From Serripes groenlandicus (taxonomy: Eukaryota > Mollusca > Bivalvia > Cardiida > Cardiidae): DNA of 64,000 nucleotides. The stretch lies in NCBI GenBank assembly GCA_031761405.1, contig JASEVX010000332.1:118757-182756 (forward strand), written 5' to 3'. Below the pieces are notes generated by a model. It did no database searches, was not told the DNA's origin, and saw only the letters and a program-made list of their open reading frames with translations. Below, one piece after another: positions 1 through 9,054 of this stretch (the stretch's first letter is position 1; every line of letters begins with the position of its first letter). Position numbers and translations under genes: made by a program.

Positions 1-700
1 ACAGCAAAGGGTTAGATAATAAACTGACATTTTGCCCGTTCTTCTGTTTGTTACAATTTAACCCTTTGCTAATTGCAGACGTATTGTAACCAATCTGCAG
101 CAGATGACTTTTGAACATACGGTTTTCAACTCTGTTCTAAAATGATACTATCAATTAGAGAGAGTTGACGTATTTCAACCCAGGTAATTTCAAAGTCATC
201 TCCGGCAGTTTCTTTTTCGGTGGGAAGGGTTAACATACTGCTGTTCATTTGTCGTTTTTATGCGGGGGATTTAGCTATGCTGAATACCTCTGTATATTGT
301 CATGCCCAGCTTTCAGGAAGTGTTAATTTGTAATTTTTTTGTGCTGCCCTCTGTTTTTTCAAAATGGACAATTTTTCTTGATTGTCCAGGGATCAGTGTA
401 ATACGTTTCACAACAAGCTAAACAGTATGTACATTCTACAAAGTAAACGTACACAATGTAAAGTTTTAACATATGAAGTTGTATACATAATTTAGAGATT
501 TCAGTTAGACAAAAGGATCTTAAATGTTTCTTTTAAATATATGGAAAAGCGGGTAACTCCAAAACCTTGTGAGAAAATCCCTACAATGAAAAATACGGAA
601 ATACGGCTGTCGTGAATCGTCAACATTGTTAATACTTTAGAGGCCTCATTTTGCAGTGGATCTTCATGAAAGCTTATCAGAACATTCATCTCCATCAAAT
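1..700. other. Non-coding; decayed MITE end, otherwise nothing recognised
   Basis: Positions 58-150 resemble the left half of the TTAA-type MITE (TTTAACCCTTTGC, then CTGCAGCAGATGAC). The rest shows no coding region or repeat that I recognise. Confidence 0.4.
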
Positions 701-2060
701 CTTAGACAAGTTCGAAACTGGGCCATTTGAGGTCAAAAGCTAGGTCACTAGGTCAAATTGAAGGAAAATCTTGTTAACACTCTAGATGCCACTTTTTCAA
801 GTTGAGCATGTTGAAACTTTATGAGAATGTTTGTATTAATGATATCTAGGCTGAGTTCGAATATGAGTCAAGCCGGATCAAAAACTAATTTTGTTAACAC
901 TCTAGCGGCCTTATTTTCCACCTGAGCATTTTTTACTAAGGCAGCTCAAAATTTGATCAAAATGTTTATCTATATGATATCTAGGCCAAGTTCGAATATG
1001 GGTCAAGCCGGATCAAAAACTAGGTCACTAATCCAAAGAAAATGGAAATCTTGTTAACACTCTAGCGGCCTTATTTTCAACTAGAGCATGGGGAAACTGT
1101 TTAAGAATGTTTGTCTTACTGATATGTAGGTCAAGTTCGAACATGGGTCATGATGGATTAAAAAGTAGGACACTAGGTCAAATTGAAGGAAAAGCTTGTT
1201 AACACTCTATTAGCCGTAATTTTTGTTTCAGCAGTTTGTTTTCAGAATGTTTGTCTTAAAGATATCTAGGTCAAGTTCGAATATGGGTCATATTGGGTCA
1301 GAAACTAGGTTACTAGGCCAAATTGAAGGAAAATCTCGTTAATACTTTAGAAGCCACATCTTTTGCTAAGGCAGCTCGAAAGTTGGTCAAAATGTTTATC
1401 TATATGATTTCTAGGCCAAGTTTGAATATGGGTCAAGCCGGATCAAAAACTAGGTCACTAAGTCAAATTGAATGGAAATCTTGTTAACATTCAACGTGCC
1501 TTATTTTCAACTTGAGCATGTTGAAACTCTATCAGAATGTTTGTATTGATGATATGTGGGTCAAGATCGAACATGGGTCAAAAAGTAGGTCACTAGGTCA
1601 AATTGAAGGAAAATCTTATTAACACTCTAGAGGCCGCAGTCTTTGCTTCCGCAGTTTGACATTTTGTCAGAATGTTTGTATTAATAATATCCAGGTCAGG
1701 TTCGAATATGGGTCACATTTAGTTAGAAACAAGGTCACTAGGCCAAATTGAAGGAACATCTTGTTAACTCTGTAGAAGCATCTTTTTTGGCTACAGCAGC
1801 TTGAAATTTGGTCAGAATTCTATCGTAATGGTATCTAGGTCAAGTTTGAATATGGATCATGTCGGAATAAAAACTAGGTCACCAGGCCAAATTGAAGTAA
1901 AATCTTGTTAACACTCTGGATATTGCATTTTAAGCTTGAGCATGTTGAAATCATATTTTTTTCTTGATGATATCTAGGTCAAGTTGTAACATGGGTCATG
2001 TTGGGTCAAAAAGTAGGTCACTATGTCAAATTGAAGAAATATCTTGTGAGCACTCTACAG
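700..2060. repeat. Tandem array, about 142-bp unit, 9-10 diverged copies
   Basis: Copies are marked by a recurring phrase of the form AGGTCACTAGGTCAAATTGA, then GGAAAATCTTGTTAACAC, near 747, 1020, 1170, 1305, 1451, 1587, 1732, 1880 and 2010. A second landmark is AGGTCAAGTTCGAATATGG. Units are diverged from each other, so the array is old. Related units recur at 14785-14980 and 35700-36400. It lies in the presumed intron upstream of the first visible P2X exon. Confidence 0.85.
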
Positions 2061-2469
2061 CCAACATTCCCCGCATTTTAGTACTTTCAGTACTTTGATT
2101 TAATACTTTGATAAGACTTTCTTCCTTTTTTTCATTTCCACAATTGCTTCAGCTCTGTAACAAAAGTAGATGTATTGTTCAAATCTTTCTTTTGTGAAAT
2201 ATTTATTTCCCGATATTTTCTAAAATATCATACCAGGTGAATGGTTTACCTGTCCTACATAAAACTTAACTGCAAATCTTGCAAAACATCATGGCAGAGG
2301 ACTATATAAGTGGGAGATAACTGGTATCTTCCACACATTTTCTATCTTTATACTCAACCTAACCCTATGTTGTGGATACTCAAAAGAATCGTCCCGCTTA
2401 AAGAACATGAAAATTGCCCCTTTTCTAGAGCTCTGATCTTGGTAAAATTATTCTAAAATCTCAATAAAT

Positions 2470-2625
2470 GAAAGCATGAATATTGAATAGAGCTGAAAGA
2501 ACATTGTGGCAGAAAAGGAAAAAACTGCTTATTATAGGCAATTTCTCCTTTTGCAACAATTGTTGTCAAAAATCATCTGCTGCAGATCATGTGTAAAAGA
2601 TCATCTCATTGCGGGAAATGGTTAA
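2470..2625. mobile_element. piggyBac-type MITE, right part
   Basis: Contains the family centre (ACATTGTGGCAG and GCAATTTCTCCTTTTGC), the CTGCTGCAGAT box, and ends GGGAAATGGTTAA. Its terminal TTAA is shared with the next copy. Confidence 0.6.
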
Positions 2626-2850
2626 CCCTTTCCCACATACAACAACTCTGCATCGAAAGACTTCGTAAACTTAGTGACATAAATCTGAAAAATCACCATA
2701 AAAGATAGCTTAATTGTTAAATAAAGTTGAAAACATTGTGGCCATAGGAGAAATTGCTAATCATGAGCAATTTCACCTTTGGCCGAAATGTTTTCAATAG
2801 TCGTCTGCTGCTATTGCGTCACATTGGGTTTTCAGGTGGTAAAGGGTTAA
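2622..2850. mobile_element. piggyBac-type MITE, full copy
   Basis: Starts TTAACCCTTTCCCACATAC and ends GTAAAGGGTTAA. It has inverted ends, a TTAA target site on each side, and the central inverted GAAATTGCT and GAGCAATTTC arms. The length of 229 bp matches other full copies. The TTAA site and CCCTTT-type ends point to piggyBac mobilisation. Confidence 0.75.
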
Positions 2851-2949
2851 AAAATGATTATTCTTTCTGTTGTAACAAGGTGTTGTGATACAAATGTTCA
2901 TATCCTTGTGGGAAAGGGTTAAGACATTATATTCTTTCTGTTGTAACAG

Positions 2950-3080
2950 GGTGGTGTGATACAAGTGATCATATCATGGGATTGTAATCTAGATCACAGT
3001 GAGGAAAAGTGCTTACCCGAGTATTCTTTTAGAAGACTGGACAGTGATGCTGATGTGTTATCAAAAGGCTATAACTTTAG
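2950..3080 (+). CDS. P2RX: P2X purinoceptor, internal exon (ectodomain, NFR motif)
   Basis: This exon encodes part of the extracellular loop of an ATP-gated cation channel in the plasma membrane. It translates as 43 complete codons plus two bases, starting [12 protein letters not shown] and ending KGYNFR. The family shows GGV..I.WDCDLD, a cysteine pair (WDC and KCLPEY here), YSFRRLD and the NFR motif, whose Asn and Arg contact ATP. The acceptor is TTGTAACAG and the donor is GTAAAGG. The phase-2 end joins exactly to the next exon. No upstream exon was found in the window, so the N-terminus and first membrane helix lie to the left. The exon sits just after a MITE, and its first 25 or so bases are duplicated upstream. 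Confidence 0.9.
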
Positions 3081-3424
3081 GTAAAGGTTTTAACATCTTA
3101 CCGGGGCTGCCTTCAGAGAACTATTAGATTAGTCTAAAGGCAGCTATTCAAATGTGAGTTGTTGTGATAACGTCTCTCGTTGTCAACAATATATTTAGAT
3201 TGGTGAACCTCTACTACAATTGTTAAAGCTAAAAATGGCAGCCTTGGAAAAAGGATAAAATGACATGAGTTTAAAATTCTTCTGCTCCGAAAGTTATTGT
3301 CTTATTTCAAGATAATTGAGCAGAATTATTCCTTAGATGACCCCCTATTAGATTTGTTCAGATTTGCTGTATATAGGAAAGGTTGAATTACATGTTGTTT
3401 CTAAACATTTTTCTTCAGATCTAC

Positions 3425-3607
3425 TTAACACTTTACCTACTACAACAAATCTGCAGCAGACGACTTGGAAAAATCTAGATTAAAATATGGAAACTCTCTA
3501 TAAATAAAAGTATAATTGAGAAATGCAATTTCCACTTTTGTAATCATGTTTACTAAAGTCATCTGCTGCAGAAGTCTCGAAAAACCACTGTGTGTTTGAA
3601 AAGGTTA
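3425..3607. mobile_element. piggyBac-type MITE, diverged copy
   Basis: TTAACACTTTACC at the left, CTGCAGCAGACGAC and CTGCTGCAGAAG boxes inside, and AAAAGGTTAG at the right. It lies in a P2X intron. Confidence 0.6.
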
Positions 3608-3616
3608 GCTGTCACT

Positions 3617-3845
3617 TTAACCATTTCCCTCACATAGACGCTTTCTGACACCTCTGCACAGTCGGCTTTTGGAAAACATAGTGACAAAAATAAAAATTGC
3701 TCAAAAACAGCAATTTCTCCTTTTGCCACAATGTTTTCCACTTTTAGTCATAGGCAATCAATTCAATTATAGAGATGTTCTATTTTTTGACAAAATATGT
3801 TCAAAGTCGTCTGCTGCAGAATTGTCGTATGAGGGAAAGAGTTAA
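3617..3845. mobile_element. piggyBac-type MITE, full copy
   Basis: TTAACCATTTCCCTCACATA at the left and GAGGGAAAGAGTTAA at the right; 229 bp. The central hairpin arms AAATTGCTC and GAGCAATTT are reduced but recognisable. It lies in a P2X intron. Confidence 0.75.
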
Positions 3846-3904
3846 GGCATCAATTAACCCTGGTTTTGAATCATTTACAAGAAAAGTCTGAATCTGTCTT
3901 TTAG

Positions 3905-4061
3905 ATATGCTCATTATTTCAATGACAATGGTACGGAATATAGGACATTGTTTAAAGCCTACGGCATACAGTTTATAATCACACTCCAAGGTCACGCAGG
4001 AAAATTCGGCATCGTGCCACTCATGACAAATATTGGCAGTGGATTGGCGATTCTTGGAATC
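3905..4061 (+). CDS. P2RX: P2X purinoceptor, exon with ATP-site lysine and start of TM2
   Basis: This second visible P2X exon continues the frame from AG at the end of the previous exon. It reads YAHYFNDNGTEYRTLFKAYG, then IQF, then GHAGKFGIVP, and ends GSGLAILGI at donor GTAAGT. The Lys in LFKAYGI matches the conserved ATP-phosphate lysine of the family. GHAGKF and the Gly-Ser-Gly run are diagnostic of the approach to, and start of, the second membrane helix. Acceptor is CTTTTAG. The exon ends in phase 0. The intron before it (3081-3904) holds two MITE copies. Confidence 0.92.
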
Positions 4062-4274
4062 GTAAGTTTCTTTCTTTTTAACTGTTCACTAATATACCTC
4101 ACTTGCAGTTTTGTTATATGTGGGAAAGGGTTAAATTGTTTTGATCATAATACTTCAATGTCCCTTATATATTGGTCTTGCATAAAGGGTTGAATTTAGT
4201 TAAGCGATCCAATGCCTCACAGCTCTCTTGTTTAAAACTTTCATTTGGATTTGAATTCGTAGCCTAACTGAGCC

Positions 4275-4562
4275 AGAGGCTCATTGTAAGATAGTGTTAC
4301 CTGTCTTTGTCCGTCCGTTGGTCAATATTTCGCTTCAAATGGCATCTGCTCCTAAACCCCTTGGCCAATTTCGATAACACTTTACAGGGATGTTACTTTG
4401 GTGTTCAAAGAATAAAATTCCATGCAGTTGCTATGTCAAAAGATAGAAGAATCTTCTTGTCAAATCTACTTGCCAGATTAAAAAAAATATGCACAATGCC
4501 ATCCTCTCCCAAGATTATTCAAACTATTTGGATCCGTGAAAGAACATGGCGACCAGGGGCGG
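4275..4562 (+). repeat. Interspersed repeat (GAGCCAGAGGC family)
   Basis: Starts near ACTGAGCCAGAGGCTCA and continues TGTCTTTGTCCGTCCG, then a GACCAATTT-type stretch. A clearly related copy lies at 44640-45125. No protein is encoded. It lies in a P2X intron. Confidence 0.6.
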
Positions 4563-4689
4563 GCTAATTCTCCCTACAATTATGAGTGAAAGCTTTAAAA
4601 TATCTTCGTGTTTTAGCCGTGTATCTTATTTTTCATTCCTTAATGTCACCTATTAAAAATGGATTACATACATAAACACTTTTTAGCTC

Positions 4690-5250
4690 GCCTGGGCATG
4701 AAGTTGTGGATGAGCTATTGTGATCACTCATCGACGTCTGTCCGTATTTGTGAGAGAGTACTTGTGGGGTTTCCTTTTTCTTAAAACCCACCCACCACGT
4801 TTATAAAGACACTTAGATAAATATTGTTTGTGTTCGTTTTATAACGGGTATCTTATTTGCATAATAATGCTATTCATTCCGTAAAAGAGGGATAATTACG
4901 GAATGAAAAGCATACTTTGAAAGAAAAGAAATAACCCCACAAATACACTTCATGAGTACGTCCGACCGTTCACATTTTCCAACAAACAGCTTCTCCTCCT
5001 TAACGAAAGGGCCGATTTTAAAATAATTTCACAGAAATGATCTATAGGTGGTCTTGTTTCAAAGTTTTTCAAAGAATTCAATTCCATGCATAACTTAGGT
5101 TGATTAGGGGGAAATGCTTCAACTTTAAAAATCTTCTTGTCCAAAAGAACAGGCCTTATTTTAAAATAAAATTGGGACAAATGTTCCTTGGGTGACCCTC
5201 TACACAGATTGTTAATAATAAGGACCATCAGGGTCCTATTGTTTTCTTTT
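4690..5250. repeat. Interspersed repeat with ATTCCGTAA hairpin
   Basis: Shares the hairpin CATTCCGTAA (4875-4884) and TTACGGAATG (4896-4905), plus the CTCCTTAAC..GAAA and TTTTAAAATAA phrases, with the copy at 42845-43700. It lies in a P2X intron. Confidence 0.55.
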
Positions 5251-5500
5251 AGCACAGCATAAGTGATGTTATGGTAGAGTTTCCCCCTAACGTGAGGGAG
5301 GACGCAGGTTCGATCCCCAGCCGGGTATACCAACAACTTTAGATATGGTAGTAATGGCTTTCTCTCCTTGGTGCTCAGGGTTGTAGGATTAGCTTTACAA
5401 TTGACTCGCTGGTGTCAGGTAAATTGACCAGTAGTACTGGTAAATTACTTAGTTTATACTGCTTAATCTCTAAAAAAGTGTTGAAACAAACATATAAACA
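5251..5500 (+). repeat. tRNA-derived SINE
   Basis: A degenerate tRNA-like head is followed by an unrelated body. The B box is GGTTCGATCCC at 5307-5317 and the A box is TATGGTAGAG near 5270. The cloverleaf is too damaged for a functional tRNA gene. It lies in the P2X intron before the TM2 exon. Confidence 0.6.
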
Positions 5501-5536
5501 AAATCTTTTAGCATGCCATCATGTTTTATATTTCAG

Positions 5537-5638
5537 GCAACTGTGATATGTGATATATTTGCATTGTATTTCCTTAAAGCTGGCAATCTCTACATGGCCA
5601 AAAAATATCTTACGGTTGTTGGTGATGATGCTTACAAG
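5537..5638 (+). CDS. P2RX: P2X purinoceptor, exon with end of TM2 and YxxxK tail
   Basis: Thirty-four codons run in phase from the preceding exon: ATVICDIFALYFLKAG, then NLYMAKKYLTVVGDDAYK. It completes the second membrane helix, including the conserved Asp after the Cys. It also carries the membrane-proximal YxxxK motif (YMAKK), which in vertebrate P2X channels stabilises surface expression. The acceptor is TATTTCAG and the donor GTAAGA. The preceding intron contains two interspersed repeats and a SINE. All family landmarks after the NFR motif are intact, which suggests a functional gene. Confidence 0.9.
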
Positions 5639-5872
5639 GTAAGATGGTTGCCATGAAATATGCATAGTTGTAGGCATGTGGATTTGTCTAAACCTAATAC
5701 CCGAGTTCTAGATCTTTTATAATATAAAAGAGAAATGTAATCACTATGAGGGGTTCATGTTTACAGTAAATGCTCTCAAACTGTTATTACGGAAGATACG
5801 TCTAGACGATTAATGCTGTAGATATGATTTAAACTATGTAGTAAGCCTTGCACATGCAATCGTCATAGATAA

Positions 5873-6202
5873 CTTACCCTTTCATACATACAACAAATCC
5901 GCAGCAGACAACTTTGAAATCATGTTGTCAACATTTTGAAAATCTCAAATGAAATTATTCTTATTAAAAAGATATTTTATTTTGTTTGTAGGATTCTCTT
6001 ACAGTAACCCATAGACATGTTTATCCTTTGTCTTATGAATACGTATTTGACACATCTGCAGCAGACGACTTTTGAATTGTTATGGCAAAAGCAGGAATTT
6101 CTCAACTCTATTCAATTATAATACTTTACACGTCGTCTCTATGTTTACCAATATGTGTTCAAATGGTCTGCTTCCAGTCTATTGTATGTTGCAAAGGATT
6201 GA
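5873..6202. mobile_element. piggyBac-type MITE, two decayed pieces
   Basis: The pieces are 5873-5960 (ACCCTTTCATACATACAAC, GCAGCAGACAAC) and about 6028-6202 (CTGCAGCAGACGACTTTTG, ending GTTGCAAAGGATT). Both lie in the last P2X intron. Confidence 0.5.
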
Positions 6203-6317
6203 TTTTTATTTTACAAACTGTTACAGGTCAATCTTCGATAAGTTTTAACAGTATTTTTAAGAAAAGGGTGTGCAGTAAACTATTGTCCTCTTTCTGTTTT
6301 AAAAGCCTAGATCTAAG

Positions 6318-6374
6318 GATGATTTCACCTCTATTAATGTCTCTGGTGAGAACCTTAATGACTATGCCACTTAA
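6318..6374 (+). CDS. P2RX: P2X purinoceptor, probable terminal coding exon
   Basis: A phase-0 reading frame of 18 codons and TAA follows an AG at 6316-6317. It gives DDFTSINVSGENLNDYAT as a short hydrophilic cytoplasmic tail. Joined to the previous exon it makes a tail of ordinary length for an invertebrate P2X. The nearer AG at 6309-6310 would give an immediate stop, so the downstream AG is preferred. There is no homology support because P2X tails are not conserved. The assignment rests on phase, position and the open frame. No AATAAA signal is visible close by. Confidence 0.55.
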   Translation, partial: DDFTSINVSGENLNDYAT

Positions 6375-6461
6375 AGATAGGTAATATATGTTTATTTACC
6401 CCATACAGCAGCCTAGATAAGGAAGATTTATCCCATTACATGTATACCTCATATTATTCAA

Positions 6462-6671
6462 TTAACCCTTTCCCACAAACAGACTGTTTCTGATGCCTCT
6501 GCAGCAGACATCTATTGAAAACATGGTGTCAAAAGGAGAAATTGCTCATAATGAGTCAGTGTTTTCAACTCTTATTGAATAGGTAAAGACTCATCTATGG
6601 AGATTGTTCAAGTTTTTGTCTTAATATTTTCAAGGTTGTCTGCTGCAGATCTGTTGCATGTAGAAAAGGGT
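6462..6671. mobile_element. piggyBac-type MITE, near-full copy
   Basis: TTAACCCTTTCCCACAAAC at the left, GCAGCAGACATC and GTCTGCTGCAGATC boxes, and ending TAGAAAAGGGTGAA. It lies just 3' of the P2X stop codon. Confidence 0.7.
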
Positions 6672-6679
6672 GAATACTA

Positions 6680-7062
6680 TATACTATACTACTCGCATCG
6701 GCATCGGCGTTTGCGTCTGCGTCTGCGTCGGCGTTGGTGTCACATCTTACAACACTTATTCAACATCATTAACTCCATCAACAGACAAGAGTACATAACT
6801 CTGTCAAGGTTTTTATAAGAATTATGACCTTTTTTTTAATTTAGAATTTTGGTTAAGTTTTATGTACCAAACCACTTTTTTCGAAACCATTACAGATATG
6901 GCTTCGAAACTTACACTTATTCACCTTCATTACTTCTATCAACAGATAAGAATACATAACTCTGTCAAGATTTTTGTAAAAAATATGGCCCTTTTCGACA
7001 AAGAATTTTGGTTAAGTTTTTTGTACCAATTTACTTTTTTTTCAAAAACATTACAGATATGG
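6680..7062. repeat. Tandem-repeat element, left part (about 170-bp unit)
   Basis: Starts at a GCGTC/GGCGTTGG-rich edge. Units then run through CAACAGACAAGAGTACATA, ACTCTGTCAAG, AATTTTGGTTAAG and CATTACAGATATGG. It resumes at 12474 beyond the nested insertions. A second array of the same family lies at 31225-31910. The organisation resembles non-autonomous bivalve elements with a tandem core, such as the pearl family, but I cannot confirm the family. Confidence 0.7.
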
Positions 7063-7196
7063 AAACGGAAAACGGAAGACCAAGACGATAATCGAAGAAT
7101 ACAAGATTGCAACGTACCCAGATTTAAAGTTCTCAAAAAACTAAACATTCAACCAACCAGAACGAGACATCATATACTATTTAAACACATACTTTA

Positions 7197-7268
7197 GTCC
7201 TATCTTTCTCTCACACAAAATACAAAAAACAACACATTCTGTTGTGCGATTTGCGAGACGCTTGCATA
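7197..7268 (-). repeat. Split direct repeat B2 (3' terminus of the Ngaro element)
   Basis: 72 bp identical to 7823-7894 as far as I can align by eye. A GCGAGACGCT.GCAT motif is partly duplicated just inside, at 7271-7287. Confidence 0.88.
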
Positions 7269-7654
7269 TCTGCGAGACGCTAGCATTTATTTATGACAGA
7301 GATACATATTTAATATGTGCAAAGTATCCAGAAGTACTTAAGTAGGTAATACGTGTAGAGTAAGTATATTACGCATTTAAAAACTTACATATAATATTAA
7401 TCTTTTGCTAATCGTGGTCGACTCGCCCAGGAACGACCAGAGATAAAACCAATAAGGCCAAAAACTCTGGAAACCTGTGCCCATTTGTCGAATTGTCTTG
7501 TACCACCGAATGTTGGGCCTCATTGATGAACTCTTGCAAAAGGAACTGCTCTTGTATATCTTATTACACAAATGCATATATTTGAATGACAAACTTTCAC
7601 TCGAACTCATTCCAGTTTTGTTCGTACTGATACTAAACGATACATCGAATTTGA

Positions 7655-7822
7655 ATTGTAACGATGTCGTCGCAGAGAGAATCTCGCTAGAACTGATTTG
7701 ATAACCGCCCAAATCCACTTATAAATAGCTCAACGCACTCGTGCGTATACAAACCGGTTTGTATTCAGTGAACGTCAGGACAAAGGTACCCCGCTATACG
7801 ATGTACCGCGGGGTACCAGAAA
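7655..7822 (-). repeat. Split direct repeat A2 (internal copy)
   Basis: 168 bp matching 12098-12265 with few differences. It contains the palindromic box CGGGGTACC near its end. It abuts B1 exactly, recreating the joined ends of the circular form. Confidence 0.9.
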
Positions 7823-7894
7823 GTCCTATCTTTCTCTCACACAAAATACAAAAAACAACACATTCTGTTGTGCGATTTGCGAGACGCTTGCATA
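7823..7894 (-). repeat. Split direct repeat B1 (internal copy)
   Basis: 72-bp copy of the B2 terminus, lying between the recombinase stop codon and A2. Confidence 0.88.
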
Positions 7895-7961
7895 GAAAAT
7901 ACAAAGTATATAAGGTGTCGGCAATTCAAATTCGATGTTACCAAGATCCACTAATATTCTC

Positions 7962-8968
7962 TTAAAGATGTAGTAATCTAGTGACAGACAATCTACTGTC
8001 TAAAGAATCTTTTACATACCCATCTTTAGCTAAATCGGACTTCCACCGACCATGTCGCTTTAAACATCTATCTGACACGCCAGAAGCGTTTGCTACGGAT
8101 GTAGCCCCACTCGCTCTCAAAGAGTGTGTACCAAGTTTCATATTGGGAGCAACTAGCTTTAATTTTCCAACAATACATTCCTTAGCTCTAGTATAACTAA
8201 TTTGTTTATTTTTCTTAACTAAACATGCAACTTTTTTAGACCTAAATGCCGGTCTGAACAAGTAATCATCGGACATGACGGATAAATTTGCTGCCGCCAA
8301 ATATCTTTGCAGTATTGCATAAGGACAAGCACACGACTGGCCCTTAGCTATGACAATTTCTGAACCATCTCTGTAAACATCAGTTTTACTTTTTCTAAGC
8401 AATATAACAATATGATCTTCATGAAACTTTAAGTCATTGCAACGCAAATTACTAACTTCATTTATGCGCATAAAACCAGCGTACGCCAGCATAATCATAG
8501 ACAAATCACGCAAGTCAATAATGTCTTCGCTAGAATCATACATAGCACACAGTGCATGTAACATTTCGGAACTAAGAACGTCTTTCTTTTGAATTGGCTT
8601 ATGAGAAATACGTCTGGCACATTCCAATAACCGCTTAACAATATTGCTGTCCGTTGGATCCGGAAGATCGTTGATATTATGGGCCCATTTTATCCCGTAG
8701 AATGCTGCGGATATGACATTGTCCGATTTTCCCTGGTCCAGTAAAGATGTGAAATACATAGCAACACTAATAGGAAGAGCAGGTTTCGGTACTGAATTAT
8801 GAATTTCACAGAACTTTTGGAATTGAAGAAAAGAATTCTGATACTTTTTCACTGTATTGTCCGCTCTGGACTGAAGAAGATAACCTGCCATATTGTCCGA
8901 TATTGACCTCTGTAATTCGCCTTGTATCCCTGCCTCGTCTAACTTACGTTTGAGAGTATGCTTTAAGC
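7962..8968 (-). CDS. Tyrosine recombinase of the Ngaro-like element
   Basis: This integrates the circular DNA form of the retrotransposon. From the first ATG (8891) it is 309 residues. The frame stays open upstream to about 8968, just after a TTTCAACAG acceptor-like sequence, so the true start may lie further 5'. The N-terminal core-binding half begins MAGYLLQSRADNTVKKYQNS. Catalytic residues, numbered from the ATG, are Arg142 (GFMRINEVSNLR), Lys169 region (RKSKTD), His256 and Arg259 (THSLRASG), His280 or Trp283 (RHGRWKS) and Tyr292 (GYVKDSL). The full R-K-H-R-W-Y set is present with no stop or frameshift, so this is the one apparently intact enzyme of the element. The HSLRASGAT and KRHGRWKS blocks are typical of Ngaro/PAT recombinases rather than Cryptons. 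Confidence 0.9.
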
Positions 8969-9054
8969 CAACACCTGTTGAAATATTCGAACCAATAATT
9001 AAAATATGAAAATTTGAACATACATGTATGCATATTACATAAGTAAATCACGTT

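Noticed and set aside
3948..4193. An 81-residue + strand frame overlapping the P2X exon
   Set aside because: It is the correct P2X frame at first but runs past the GTAAGT donor into intron sequence; only 3905-4061 is exon.
5251..5345. A functional tRNA gene
   Set aside because: The A and B boxes are present but the cloverleaf stems do not pair; it is a SINE head.
7377..7718. An extra protein gene between A2 and B2 of the Ngaro element
   Set aside because: The 113-residue frame overlaps the A2 repeat, has no family similarity and is absent from known Ngaro layouts; likely chance.
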